From the NCBI GenBank assembly GCA_018828385.1, contig JAHJVE010000020.1, positions 62,001 through 126,000 of the forward strand: a stretch of DNA of 64,000 nt, written 5' to 3'. A program made the position numbers and the translations under genes. The DNA is from Gammaproteobacteria bacterium. GTDB taxonomy: Bacteria; Pseudomonadota; Gammaproteobacteria; Burkholderiales; Rhodocyclaceae. The notes beneath the pieces are model-generated. The model had not been told where the DNA came from, did not search any database, and saw only the letters and a list, made by a program, of their open reading frames with translations. Positions 26,065-38,120 of the stretch are shown here, piece after piece; within the stretch, counting starts at the first letter, position 1, and each line of letters opens with the position of its first letter.

Positions 26065-26100
26065 GAAAAACGGGACATCCCTCGCCGGCATGTCCCGTTT
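26065..26100 (-). terminator. Intrinsic terminator of metH
   Basis: Perfect 11-bp inverted repeat (arms AAACGGGACAT at 26068-26078 and complement at 26090-26100). Read on the minus strand it ends in a T-run (26066-26070). It lies 20 bp downstream of the metH stop. Confidence 0.8.
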
Positions 26101-26119
26101 GATTTGTCCCCGCCGAGTC

Positions 26120-29785
<3,666 letters not shown>

Positions 29786-29824
29786 GATCACCTCGGCAGA
29801 GCAAAATTACGCCGGGCACGCCGC

Positions 29825-29869
29825 AAAAACGAACGGCGCCACAAACCGGCTGGGTTTGCGAGCGCCGTT
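29825..29869 (-). terminator. Riboswitch-controlled terminator upstream of metH
   Basis: On the minus strand AACGGCGC (29869-29862) can pair with GGCGCCGTT (29840-29832); inner arms CAAACC/GGTTTG extend the stem, and TTTTT follows at 29829-29825. The left arm is the 3' part of the SAH aptamer, so ligand binding should prevent terminator formation and turn metH on. Confidence 0.75.
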
Positions 29870-29935
29870 GATCATTGCCGAGCCTGGCCCCGGAATTCAC
29901 AAAAGCATGAAAAGGGTCGCAGCGCTCCTCGGCAG
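29860..29935 (-). ncRNA. S-adenosylhomocysteine (SAH) riboswitch
   Basis: Read on the minus strand the segment has the conserved blocks of the SAH aptamer in order: GCCGAGGAGCGCTGCGACC, then CCAGGCTCGGC, then CAACGGCGCTC. The first and second blocks form a stem (CCGAG/CTCGG), and GAGCGC near the 5' end pairs with GGCGCTC at the 3' end as a pseudoknot. SAH riboswitches typically precede metH or ahcY in beta- and gammaproteobacteria and switch them on when SAH accumulates. It ends 75 bp before the metH start. Confidence 0.92.
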
Positions 29936-29996
29936 AGGCGCGTAGTTTAACGAGCCTTGTTCCTGCTGCCAAGTTAAGCGACTGATTATGCGGAAA
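29936..29996 (-). promoter_or_regulatory. metH promoter within direct repeat copy 1
   Basis: Minus-strand TTGGCA (29972-29967) and TAAACT (29949-29944) are 17 bp apart and could be the -35/-10 of the metH leader. The -35 part lies in a 46-bp segment (29951-29996) that recurs with 42/46 identity at 32395-32440, upstream of the YcaO gene on the same strand. Confidence 0.5.
29951..29996 (+). repeat. 46-bp direct repeat, copy 1
   Basis: Begins CGAGCCTTGTTC and ends GACTGATTATGCGGAAA. Differs from copy 2 at four positions. Copies 1 and 2 bracket the OsmC-YcaO gene. Confidence 0.85.
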
Positions 29997-30000
29997 AGCT

Positions 30001-30031
30001 CAAGGCCAAACGGCAGCGGACCTTGGCCTTG
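30001..30031 (-). terminator. Probable terminator after the OsmC-YcaO gene
   Basis: Inverted repeat CAAGGCCAA (30001-30009) / TTGGCCTTG (30023-30031). Read on the minus strand it is followed by AGCTTTTCC. It lies 57 bp beyond the stop of the OsmC-YcaO gene. Confidence 0.6.
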
Positions 30032-30088
30032 ACCGGGTGTCGAAGCGCGTCAGAAGCCGGCTCGTTCGCTCCGGAGCCCTCCAGCCGC

Positions 30089-32299
30089 CTAATCCTGAGT
30101 GGACAAACCCGCCACCCTGGCCCGCGCCGCGTGCAGTTTCCGGTAGCTATCGATCAGGCGCTGGTGCCTGTCGAGCCCTTCCAGTTTCATGCTCGTTGGC
30201 GTCAGGCCGAAGAAGCGCACGCTGCCGTCCACCGAGCCCTGCGCGGCGTCCATCCGCGGGTGGCCGAACATCCGGCGGAAGTTGGCCTCGTAATCGTCCA
30301 GCTCCAGTTCGTCGTCGAGCAGCACCTCGAGCACCACGTTCAAGGCTTGATAAAACAAGCCGCGCTCGACGGTGTTTTCGTTGTACTGCAGGTAGGTTTC
30401 GACCTGTTCCTTGGCCGCTTCGAATTGCTGCAGGGCGAGATTGATCAGCAGCTTCAATTCGAGGATGGTCAGCTGCCCCCATTCGGTGTTCTCGTCGAAC
30501 TCGACGCCGATCAGGGTGATGATGTCGGTGTAATCGTCGAGTTCGCTGTCTTCCAGACGTTCGAGCAGCGCTTCCAGGCCGGCATCGTCGAGACTGTGCA
30601 GGTTCAGGATGTCTTCACGGAACGCCAGTGCCTTGTTGGTGTTGTCCCAGATCAGGTCTTCCACCGGATAAATCTCCGAATAACCCGGCACCAGGATGCG
30701 GCAGGCGGTGGCGCCGAGCTGGTCATACACCGCCATGTACGCTTCCTTGCCCTTGGCTTCGAGAATGCCGAACAAGGCGGCGGCCTCAATGGTGTTGGAG
30801 TTTTCCCCCTGGCCCGAGAAGTCCCACTCGACAAAATCGTAATCTGCCCTGGTGCTGAAAAAGCGCCACGACACCATGCCGCTCGAATCGATGAAGTGCT
30901 CGACGAAGTTGTTCGGCTCGGTGACGGCGTTACTCTCGAACGTCGGCCGCGGCAAATCGTTCAGACCTTCAAAACTGCGTCCCTGCAACAACTCCGTCAG
31001 GCTGCGTTCCAGCGCCACCTCCAGGCTCGGGTGCGCGCCGAACGACGCAAAGACTCCGCCGGTACGCGGGTTCATCAGGGTGACGCACATCACGGGGAAC
31101 TCGCCGCCCAGCGATGCATCCTTGACCAGCACCGGGAAACCCTGTTTTTCCAGCTCATCGATGCCGGCAAGAATGCCGGGATATTTCGCCAGCACCTCCT
31201 GCGGCACATCGGGCAGCGCCATTTCACCTTCGAGGATTTCGCGCTTGACCGCCCGTTCGAAAATCTCCGACAGGCATTGCACCTGCGCTTCGGCCAGCGT
31301 ATTGCCGGCGCTCATGCCATTGCTGAGGAACAGGTTGTCGATCAGGTTGGACGGGAAATACACCACCTCGCCGTCCGACTGGCGCACGTAGGGCAGCGCG
31401 CAGATGCCGCGTTCGGTATTGCCGGAATTGGTGTCGTAGAGATGCGAGCCGCGCAACTCGCCGTCCGGGTTATAGATTTCCAGACAGTAGTCGTCGAGCA
31501 GCCCCTTCGGCAGGGCATCCTTCTTGCCCGGCTTGAACCAGCGCTCGCTCGGGTAATGCACGAAAGCCGCGTTGGCGATCTCTTCTCCCCAGAACTGGTC
31601 GTTGTAGAAGTGATTGCAATTGGCCCGTTCGATGAATTCGCCCAGGGCCGAGGCCAGCGCGCTTTCCTTGGTGGCGCCCTTGCCGTTGGTGAAGCACATG
31701 GGAGAGTGCGCATCGCGGATATGCAGCGACCAGACGTTGGGCACCAGATTACGCCAGGAGGCGATCTCGATCTTCATGCCCAGCCCGGCCAAAAGGCCGG
31801 ACATGTTGGCGATGGTCTGCTCCAGCGGCAGATCCTTGCCGGCGATATAGGTGCTCGCAACCGAGTCGGAATTCAGCGTCAGCAAGGCCTGCGCATCGGC
31901 ATCGAGATTGTCCACTTCCTCGATCACGAACTCCGGCCCGGTCTGCACGACCTTCTTGACGGTACACCGCTCGATGGAACGCAAAATCCCCTGCCGATCC
32001 TTGTCGGAGATATCCGCCGGCAACTCGACCTGGATCTTGAAAATCTGCTGATAGCGGTTTTCCGGATCGACGATGTTGTTCTGCGACAGGCGGATGTTCT
32101 CGGTCGGAATCTGGCGCGTGTCGCAATACAACTTCACAAAGTAAGCCGCACACAAAGCCGACGACGCCAGAAAGTAATCGAACGGCCCCGGCGCCGAGCC
32201 ATCGCCCTTGTAGCGGATAGGCTGATCGGCGATGACCGTGAAGTCATCGAACTTGGCCTCAAGACGAAGCTTGTCGAGAAAATTGACCTTAATTTCCAT
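30089..32299 (-). CDS. ycaO: OsmC domain/YcaO domain fusion protein
   Basis: 736 residues. The first 140 look like an OsmC domain (YKGDGSAPGPFDYFLASSALCAAYFVKLY). The centre is a YcaO ATP-dependent cyclodehydratase-like domain (GKGATKESALASALGEFIERANC, LSEIFERAVKREILEGE, and EVALERSLTELLQGR). The C-terminus is acidic and helical, TPR-like, as in E. coli YcaO, which helps RimO methylthiolate ribosomal protein S12. YcaO domains activate amide carbonyls with ATP. No precursor peptide or partner dehydrogenase gene is nearby, so a housekeeping role is more likely than natural-product synthesis. It is flanked by 46-bp direct repeats. Confidence 0.88.
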   Translation of the reverse strand: MEIKVNFLDKLRLEAKFDDFTVIADQPIRYKGDGSAPGPFDYFLASSALCAAYFVKLYCDTRQIPTENIRLSQNNIVDPENRYQQIFKIQVELPADISDKDRQGILRSIERCTVKKVVQTGPEFVIEEVDNLDADAQALLTLNSDSVASTYIAGKDLPLEQTIANMSGLLAGLGMKIEIASWRNLVPNVWSLHIRDAHSPMCFTNGKGATKESALASALGEFIERANCNHFYNDQFWGEEIANAAFVHYPSERWFKPGKKDALPKGLLDDYCLEIYNPDGELRGSHLYDTNSGNTERGICALPYVRQSDGEVVYFPSNLIDNLFLSNGMSAGNTLAEAQVQCLSEIFERAVKREILEGEMALPDVPQEVLAKYPGILAGIDELEKQGFPVLVKDASLGGEFPVMCVTLMNPRTGGVFASFGAHPSLEVALERSLTELLQGRSFEGLNDLPRPTFESNAVTEPNNFVEHFIDSSGMVSWRFFSTRADYDFVEWDFSGQGENSNTIEAAALFGILEAKGKEAYMAVYDQLGATACRILVPGYSEIYPVEDLIWDNTNKALAFREDILNLHSLDDAGLEALLERLEDSELDDYTDIITLIGVEFDENTEWGQLTILELKLLINLALQQFEAAKEQVETYLQYNENTVERGLFYQALNVVLEVLLDDELELDDYEANFRRMFGHPRMDAAQGSVDGSVRFFGLTPTSMKLEGLDRHQRLIDSYRKLHAARARVAGLSTQD

Positions 32300-32598
32300 G
32301 CGAGGATTCCAAAATAGCGTTCAAGAGTTGGCCGCTATTATCCGGTTTTCCCGGTGGCGCGACTTCCTGATGGAAAAGGAACTGGCTGACAACGCGAGCC
32401 TTGTTCGCGCCGCCAAGTTAAGCGACTGATTACGCGGAAATCGGTGGTGAAATTACCTTCCAACGCAGTTGCGGGAGGAAGGGCTGATATCTACGCGCTC
32501 CTGACGGATCAATATCCATCACTCAACGTCGACTCTGGCCGCCCTCCCGCTAATCCAAGGCTGCAACACAGTCAGCAACTGCCCACTTCAACGCCCCG
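32300..32598. other. Gap upstream of the OsmC-YcaO gene
   Basis: 299 bp without a gene. It holds copy 2 of the 46-bp direct repeat (32395-32440) and a weak inverted repeat AATAGCG/CGCTATT near 32313-32340. No clear promoter hexamers and no coding potential in the remaining 32441-32598. Confidence 0.5.
32395..32440 (+). repeat. 46-bp direct repeat, copy 2
   Basis: Same segment as at 29951-29996 with four changes, in the same orientation, 96 bp upstream of the OsmC-YcaO start. Confidence 0.85.
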
Positions 32599-33681
32599 CT
32601 ATACAACCATCTGTTTCGCCAGTCGCCCCGCCAGATCCAGCAACTCCTCTCCATTTTCCAGACCATCAATGAAGCGCCGGGGGATTTCCGAGAGGCCGGT
32701 TTGGGCGCCGGTCAGGGCGCCGGTGAGGATGGCGCGGGACTGGTTTTGGCCACCGCCGTTGATGGCGTGGAGGACGGCTGATTCGAAGTCGTCGTGAAAG
32801 CGGGCGGCCAGGTAGTAGGCGGCCGGAAGCTGATGGTAGATGGCGCAGGGCAGGCCGTAGACGAGGGAGACTTTCCAGGCGGGGTCGATGTGGATGTCGG
32901 GGTCGGTGGCGGCCTGGGCGATGAATGAGGGACTGAGCAGGGCGTCGGGCGAGGGGAAGCGGCCGGCGGCGGGGGCTTCGGGCTGGTTGGCTGGCGGTGC
33001 TTGCAGGTTGCCGCTGGTGACGGTGTGGAAGGGCAGTTCGCCCGACTTGATCCGGGCCATCAGTTTGCCCGAGATGTTGGCATCTAGTTTCTGCCCTTCT
33101 ACGAGCATGCCGAGGACGGCACCGAAGGCGACGGTCATGGCGACGACGGTTCCGTCAGTTTGCGTCAGCGCGGTATTCCGGCTGACAGCCGAGGCGAGTT
33201 GCGCTGGTTGCAGGGCGTAGCGGATGGCGATGCCGAGAATGCGCTCGGCGGCTTCGGTGGTGTCGGCGTTACCGCCGACTTGCCCCCAGGGCAAGCCGGA
33301 TTTGACCCGCAGGCGCCAGGCTTCGCGGATCGATTGGCTGGTGTAGCCGCCCGGTCCGTTCATCGGTGTGCCGTCAAGCTGGGGGAAGAGTTCGTCGTCG
33401 AGGCGCCGGCAGAAGTCGGCTTCGTCGTAACCGCCGCAGTCGACGAGCGACTGGAGGGTGAGGCGGAGCAGGACGCCTGATTGTGAAAGCTGCCCGGCTT
33501 GCATGCCGGCGTGGTAGCGCCCGGTTTTGGGCGTGGTGTAGTCGCTGATCCACGGGCCGTAATCGGCGCGAAGTTGGTCGAGATCGTAGTACCAGTGCGG
33601 GCCGAGGGCGAGGGCGTCGCCGATGAAGGCGCCGATCAGGGCGCCCATGGCGCGGTCTTCAAGGGTGGGGGTGGGCGTCAT
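32599..33681 (-). CDS. ADP-ribosylglycohydrolase family protein
   Basis: 360 residues. The N-terminal GALIGAFIGDALALGPHW and the central VGGNADTTEAAERIL are family-like. The C-terminal metal block, normally with a DTD triplet, reads INGGGQNQSRAILTGALTGAQ, so the Asp pair that binds the second Mg ion is replaced by Gln/Asn. It may act on another substrate than ADP-ribosyl-Arg or be catalytically weak. Its start overlaps the stop of the GST gene (ATGA), so the two are one operon. Confidence 0.8.
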   Translation of the reverse strand: MTPTPTLEDRAMGALIGAFIGDALALGPHWYYDLDQLRADYGPWISDYTTPKTGRYHAGMQAGQLSQSGVLLRLTLQSLVDCGGYDEADFCRRLDDELFPQLDGTPMNGPGGYTSQSIREAWRLRVKSGLPWGQVGGNADTTEAAERILGIAIRYALQPAQLASAVSRNTALTQTDGTVVAMTVAFGAVLGMLVEGQKLDANISGKLMARIKSGELPFHTVTSGNLQAPPANQPEAPAAGRFPSPDALLSPSFIAQAATDPDIHIDPAWKVSLVYGLPCAIYHQLPAAYYLAARFHDDFESAVLHAINGGGQNQSRAILTGALTGAQTGLSEIPRRFIDGLENGEELLDLAGRLAKQMVV

Positions 33682-34553
33682 GGCTGGGTTTGCAGTTTGT
33701 CTTGGGTTCGGGTGGTGAAATCGCTGGCGTCGTGGCGCTCGTGCAGTTGCTCTTCGAGCGGCCCGGTCACCCGGTTGACCATGCGGCCGCGTTGGGCGGC
33801 CGGGCGCTCGGCTATCTCGTCGGCCCAGCGAATGACGTGGGTGTATTCATTGACCTGCAGGAATTCGCCGGCCTCGTAGAGCTGGCCTCTGGCCAGGGCG
33901 CCGTACCAGGGCCAGATGGCCATGTCGGCGATGCTGTAGTCGGCGCCGCCGACGTAGCGGTTGTCGGCCAGCCGGCGGTTGAGGACGTCCATCTGGCGTT
34001 TGACTTCCATGGCAAAGCGGTCGATGGCGTATTCGATTTTGCTCGGTGCGTAGGCGTAGAAATGGCCGAAGCCGCCGCCGAGGAACGGGCCGCTGCCCAT
34101 CTGCCAGAACAGCCAGGACAGGCATTCGGCGCGGCGGGCCGGGTCGGTCGGGACAAAGGCGCCGAATTTTTCGGCCAGGTAGAGCAGGATCGATCCGGAT
34201 TCGAAGACCCGGATCGGTTCCGGGCCGCTGCAGTCGAGCAGGGCGGGGATCTTGGAATTGGGGTTCACCTCGACGAAACCGCTGCCGAACTGGTCGCCTT
34301 CGGTGATGCGGATCAGCCAGGCATCGTATTCGGCGCCGGCGTGGCCGAGCGCGAGCAATTCTTCGAGCATGAGCGTGACCTTGACGCCGTTGGGCGTGGC
34401 CAGCGAATAGAGCTGCAGCGGGTGTTTGCCGCGCGGGAGTTCGCGCTCGTGGGTCGGCCCGGCAATCGGCCGGTTGATGTTGGCGAAGCGGCCGCCGTTG
34501 GCTTTGTCCCAGGTCCAGATTTTGGGTGGGGTGTAGGGGGTGGGGGCGGTCAT
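33678..34553 (-). CDS. yghU: Glutathione S-transferase, YghU-like disulfide-bond oxidoreductase
   Basis: 291 residues. The opening PPKIWTWDKANGGRFANINRP and GPTHERELPRGKHPLQLYSLATPNG are hallmarks of YghU/YfcG-type nu-class GSTs, which use two glutathiones and a conserved Thr/Asn rather than a Cys. Thioredoxin-like N-domain with NPNSKIPALLD and FESGSILLYLAEKFG, then an all-helical C-domain. I chose the ATG at 34553 because the family conservation begins there; the upstream extension is low-complexity. Confidence 0.92.
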   Translation of the reverse strand: MTAPTPYTPPKIWTWDKANGGRFANINRPIAGPTHERELPRGKHPLQLYSLATPNGVKVTLMLEELLALGHAGAEYDAWLIRITEGDQFGSGFVEVNPNSKIPALLDCSGPEPIRVFESGSILLYLAEKFGAFVPTDPARRAECLSWLFWQMGSGPFLGGGFGHFYAYAPSKIEYAIDRFAMEVKRQMDVLNRRLADNRYVGGADYSIADMAIWPWYGALARGQLYEAGEFLQVNEYTHVIRWADEIAERPAAQRGRMVNRVTGPLEEQLHERHDASDFTTRTQDKLQTQP

Positions 34554-34699
34554 TTTGGCTTTCTTGGGGGGTTGTTGTTGGGACTTGGGACAGCGGGGGG
34601 TGGGGAACAGTTCATTGGCCCTCTCACCCATCCCCCTCCCGGCCTCCCCCTTGAAGGGGGAGGGGAAAGTCGTCCCTTGTCAGGGAGGGGGAACGACTT

Positions 34700-34736
34700 C
34701 AATTTTGGGCATTTTTTCCGGTTGACCGTAGCAATC
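34700..34736 (+). repeat. Dispersed 37-bp repeat, copy at a gene end
   Basis: Near-perfect copy: AATTTTGGGCATTTTTTCC then GGTTGACCGTAGCAATC. The last bases overlap the stop codon of the histidine kinase gene (34735-34737). Confidence 0.92.
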
Positions 34737-36765
34737 AGCCCAACGGCTCGCAGCGTAGCCAGACGGTGAAGCGGGCGCCGGCGGCGGGGGAACTGGTGGC
34801 TGTGAGGTGGCCGCCGTAGCGTTCGATGAGGTTCTTGCTGACCCACAGGCCGAGGCCGTTGCCGCCGGGTTTTTTGGCGGTGAAGAAGGGTTCGAACAGG
34901 TGTTCGAGGTCGGCCTGGCTGATGCCGGGGCCGGAGTCTTCGACGTAGAGCTGGATGCCGACCGGCATGTCGGCCTCGTCCCAGTCGTCGACGGCGATTC
35001 TCAGGACGCCGCCGTCGGGCATGGCCTGGATGGCGTTGACCAGCAGGTTGATGACGACCTGTTGCAGCTCGTTCTTGTTGCAGATGATCTGGCGGGCCGA
35101 ATCGACTTGTTGCTCGATGGCGATGTTGCCGGTTTTCAGCAGGTGGCGGACGAGGAGCAGGCTGTCCTGGATGAGCTGGGCCGGGTTGGTCGGTTCGAGG
35201 TAGCCGACGTAATCCTGCGGCCGGGCGAATTGCAGCAGCTTGGCGACGATCAGCCGGATGCGCTGGACCTGTTCGTGGATCAGCTTGATTTCGGGGGCGA
35301 CCGGTTCGGCCTGCGGGCCGAGCAGGTCGCGCAGGACGTCGAGGTTGCCTTGGATGACGGCAATCGGGTTGTTGATTTCGTGGGCGATGCCGGCCGTGAG
35401 CTGGCCGATGGCGGCGAGCTTTTCGTTCATGACCAGTCGCGACTGGGCGGCCTTGAGATCGGTCACCGCCTGTTCGAGCGCCGCCGTGCGTTCGGCCACC
35501 TTGGCGTCGAGCGATTCGCCCCAGCGTTTGAGCGAGGTGGCCTGGGCCTGCAGGCGGTCGAGCATGCGGTCGAAATGGGCGGCGACGATGCCCAGTTCGT
35601 CCTGGCTGGCGACCGTGCCGACGCGGGCTTCGACATGGCCGTTTTCGATGGCGTGCATGGTCGCGTGCATGCGCTCGATCGGCTTGAAAACGCGGCGTGC
35701 CCAGAGCACGGCGAAGACGCCGGCGATCACCATGGCCAGCCCGAACAGCGCGATGACCGCGGCCAAAGCCTGGCGCCGGGCTTCGCTGAAGGGGCCTTCG
35801 AGGAAACCGACGTAGAGCATGCCGATGCGTTGCTGGCGGCCGTTGAGCAGCGGCTCGTAGGCCGAGACATACCAGTCGCTGACGACGAAGGCGCGGTCGA
35901 GCCAGGTCTGGCCGGCGCCGAGCACGGTGTCGTAGACGGCCTGCGAGACGCGGGTGCCGATGGCCCGGGTGTCGCCGAACAGCCGGACGTTGGTGGCGAC
36001 GCGGACGTCGCCGAGGAACAGCGTTGCCGTGCCGGCGCTGCCGAAGGGCAGGGCGCCGGCCGGGTAGACGATGGCGTTGAGGGTGTCGATGAAATCGAGA
36101 TTCTTGTTGAGCAGCACGCCGCCGGTCAGTACGCCGATGAGCTTGCCGGCGCCATCGCGGACGGGGGCGGCGGAATGGATGACCAGGCCGCGCACTTCAG
36201 CTTCGCGCTGGTCGGGGCGGGCGTTGGGCGTATCGACGATGGGGGTGCGGGCGCGCGTGGCCAGCTCGGGGCTGATGGTGAATAGCTGCGGGGCCGAGAA
36301 CACTTCGGTTTCGGTGGTCGCCGTTCCGGCCAGGGCGGCGGCGATGACCGACCACGGGCGGGGATCGTCGGCGCCCTGGCCGACGGGGACTTCCTTGCGG
36401 GCACGGTCGACGTCGAAAAACTGCAAAAAATCGAGTTTGTGTTCCAGTTGCGTCGAGTCGAGCAGGTCGGCCACGGCCTGTTCCGGCCGGCCGTGCGCCT
36501 TGCGCAGCGTGCTGGCCAGGCGTTCGGAAGCGGCCAGGCTGGCCACCGAGCGGCCAACGCCATCGCTCACCCGTTCGAAATAGCCGTGGGCGACGGCGAG
36601 ATCGGACTGGATCTTGGTGGCCAGCAGGCGGTCGAGATAATTGCCGCCCCAGTAGGCCAGCGCGGCCATCGTCAAGGGCAGCACGACGCCGAGCGGAATG
36701 AGCGCCAGGAGCAGCAGGCGGGTGCGGATCGAGCGCTGGCTCGAAGGGCTCTCCGGGGAAGTCAC
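34735..36765 (-). CDS. Membrane sensor histidine kinase with Cache-like domain
   Basis: 676 residues. N-terminal membrane helix (LLLLALIPLGVVLPLTMAAL), about 280 residues of periplasmic sensor, a second helix near residue 325, a HAMP linker, a short coiled coil, HisKA with phospho-His in TAGIAHEINNPIAVIQ, and HATPase boxes EDSGPGI and GNGLGLWVSK. I chose the GTG at 36765, which overlaps the stop of the regulator gene (ATGTGA). It is co-transcribed behind its NtrC-type regulator. The ligand is unknown. Confidence 0.85.
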   Translation of the reverse strand: MTSPESPSSQRSIRTRLLLLALIPLGVVLPLTMAALAYWGGNYLDRLLATKIQSDLAVAHGYFERVSDGVGRSVASLAASERLASTLRKAHGRPEQAVADLLDSTQLEHKLDFLQFFDVDRARKEVPVGQGADDPRPWSVIAAALAGTATTETEVFSAPQLFTISPELATRARTPIVDTPNARPDQREAEVRGLVIHSAAPVRDGAGKLIGVLTGGVLLNKNLDFIDTLNAIVYPAGALPFGSAGTATLFLGDVRVATNVRLFGDTRAIGTRVSQAVYDTVLGAGQTWLDRAFVVSDWYVSAYEPLLNGRQQRIGMLYVGFLEGPFSEARRQALAAVIALFGLAMVIAGVFAVLWARRVFKPIERMHATMHAIENGHVEARVGTVASQDELGIVAAHFDRMLDRLQAQATSLKRWGESLDAKVAERTAALEQAVTDLKAAQSRLVMNEKLAAIGQLTAGIAHEINNPIAVIQGNLDVLRDLLGPQAEPVAPEIKLIHEQVQRIRLIVAKLLQFARPQDYVGYLEPTNPAQLIQDSLLLVRHLLKTGNIAIEQQVDSARQIICNKNELQQVVINLLVNAIQAMPDGGVLRIAVDDWDEADMPVGIQLYVEDSGPGISQADLEHLFEPFFTAKKPGGNGLGLWVSKNLIERYGGHLTATSSPAAGARFTVWLRCEPLG

Positions 36766-38120
36766 ATGCCCCAGGCCTGGCACTTGCGGTCCATGGTCTT
36801 GCGCGAAATGCCGAGCCGGCGGCTGGCTTCGGATTTGTTGCCGTCGCTGGCCGCGAGTACGGCGAGAATGTGGCGTTTTTCGACGGCTTCGAGGGTCTCG
36901 GCATGGCCGGAAATGGCCGCGACGCCGACTTCCGGCTCGCTGCCGATATCGAACCAGCCGAGGATCAGCGAGCGTTCGACCAGATTGCGCAGTTCGCGCA
37001 CATTGCCCGGCCAGTCGTAATCGGCCATCCGGGCCAGGGTGCGCGGGTCGAGGCTGAGCGGCGGGACGCCGAGGTTGGGTGTGAGCAGGGTCATGAAATG
37101 GTCGACCAGCAGCGGGATGTCCTCCGGCCGGTCGCGCAACGGCGGCAGCGTGACTTCAAGCACCTGCAGCCGGTAGTAGAGATCGGGCCGGAAACGCTGG
37201 GCGGCGACTTCGGCTTTGAGGTCGCGGTTGGTGGCGGCGATGACACGCACGTCGACGGCGATTTCCTGTTCCGAGCCGACCGGCCGGATGCGTCTTTCCT
37301 CAAGCGCGCGGAGCAGTTTGGCCTGGGCGGCGAGCGGCAGTTCGGAGATTTCGTCGAGAAACAGCGTGCCGCCGCGGGCGTAATAGAACAGGCCTTCGCG
37401 GCTTTGCGCGGCGCCGGTGTAGGCGCCCTTGACGTGGCCGAACAGCTCCGACTCGATGAGTTCGGCCGAAATCGCCGCGCAATTGACCGGCACGAAGGGG
37501 CCGTTGGCGCGCGGGCTCATGCGGTGCAGGGCGCGGGCGGCGACCTCCTTGCCCGTGCCGGATTCGCCGCAGAGCAGGACGGTGGCCGGCGTCGGGGCGA
37601 TGCGCTTGAGGCGCTCGCAGACCTTGAACATGGCATCCGACTGGCCGATGACGCCTTCGATGTCGGCAGAGTTAGTGCTCACTTCGCGGCGCAGCACGAA
37701 GTTTTCACGGGCCAGGCTGGAACGTTCGAAACAGCGCTGGATGGCATTGAGGACCTGGGCCAGCGAGAAGGGCTTGAGCAGGAAGTCGGCGGCGCCGGCG
37801 CGCAGGGCATCGATGGCGGTGTCGAGATCGGCGTAGGCGGTCATCAGCACGACGTCGCCGGCATAGCCCTCGTGGCGCAGTTCGTGCAGCCAGTCGATGC
37901 CGGAAACGCCGGGCAGGGCGATGTCGAGGACGATCAGGTCGTAGTGGCTGCGGCTGACCATCGGCCGCGCCTGTTCGATGCTGCCGGCGCAATCGGCGAC
38001 GCCGCAGCGCGAGCTGAGCGCCCGTTGCATGAAACTCTGCATGCCCGGCTCGTCGTCGACGATGAGCACCGAGTATTGCTGCCACGGGGCATCGTGTTTG
38101 CTTGGATTTGTCTCGTCCAT
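36762..38120 (-). CDS. NtrC-family sigma-54 response regulator
   Basis: 452 residues. Receiver with phospho-acceptor in [16 protein letters not shown]+ domain with Walker A GESGTGKE, sigma-54 loop GAYTGA (Tyr in place of the usual Phe), Walker [10 protein letters not shown], and a Fis-type C-terminal helix-turn-helix ([17 protein letters not shown]). It pairs with the histidine kinase gene that overlaps its stop. Its upstream region holds GACAAAATGACCCG, which matches 13 of 14 bases of the dyad upstream of the formate dehydrogenase operon, so that operon is a candidate target. Confidence 0.88.
   Translation of the reverse strand: MDETNPSKHDAPWQQYSVLIVDDEPGMQSFMQRALSSRCGVADCAGSIEQARPMVSRSHYDLIVLDIALPGVSGIDWLHELRHEGYAGDVVLMTAYADLDTAIDALRAGAADFLLKPFSLAQVLNAIQRCFERSSLARENFVLRREVSTNSADIEGVIGQSDAMFKVCERLKRIAPTPATVLLCGESGTGKEVAARALHRMSPRANGPFVPVNCAAISAELIESELFGHVKGAYTGAAQSREGLFYYARGGTLFLDEISELPLAAQAKLLRALEERRIRPVGSEQEIAVDVRVIAATNRDLKAEVAAQRFRPDLYYRLQVLEVTLPPLRDRPEDIPLLVDHFMTLLTPNLGVPPLSLDPRTLARMADYDWPGNVRELRNLVERSLILGWFDIGSEPEVGVAAISGHAETLEAVEKRHILAVLAASDGNKSEASRRLGISRKTMDRKCQAWGM

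Noticed and set aside
30089-32299. A thiazole/oxazole-modified peptide biosynthesis locus because of the YcaO domain
   Set aside because: No precursor peptide, dehydrogenase or transporter genes nearby; the OsmC and TPR-like parts match the housekeeping YcaO type.
30023-32317. A plus-strand open frame of 764 codons opposite the OsmC-YcaO gene
   Set aside because: Mirror frame of a supported gene, without ribosome site or domains.
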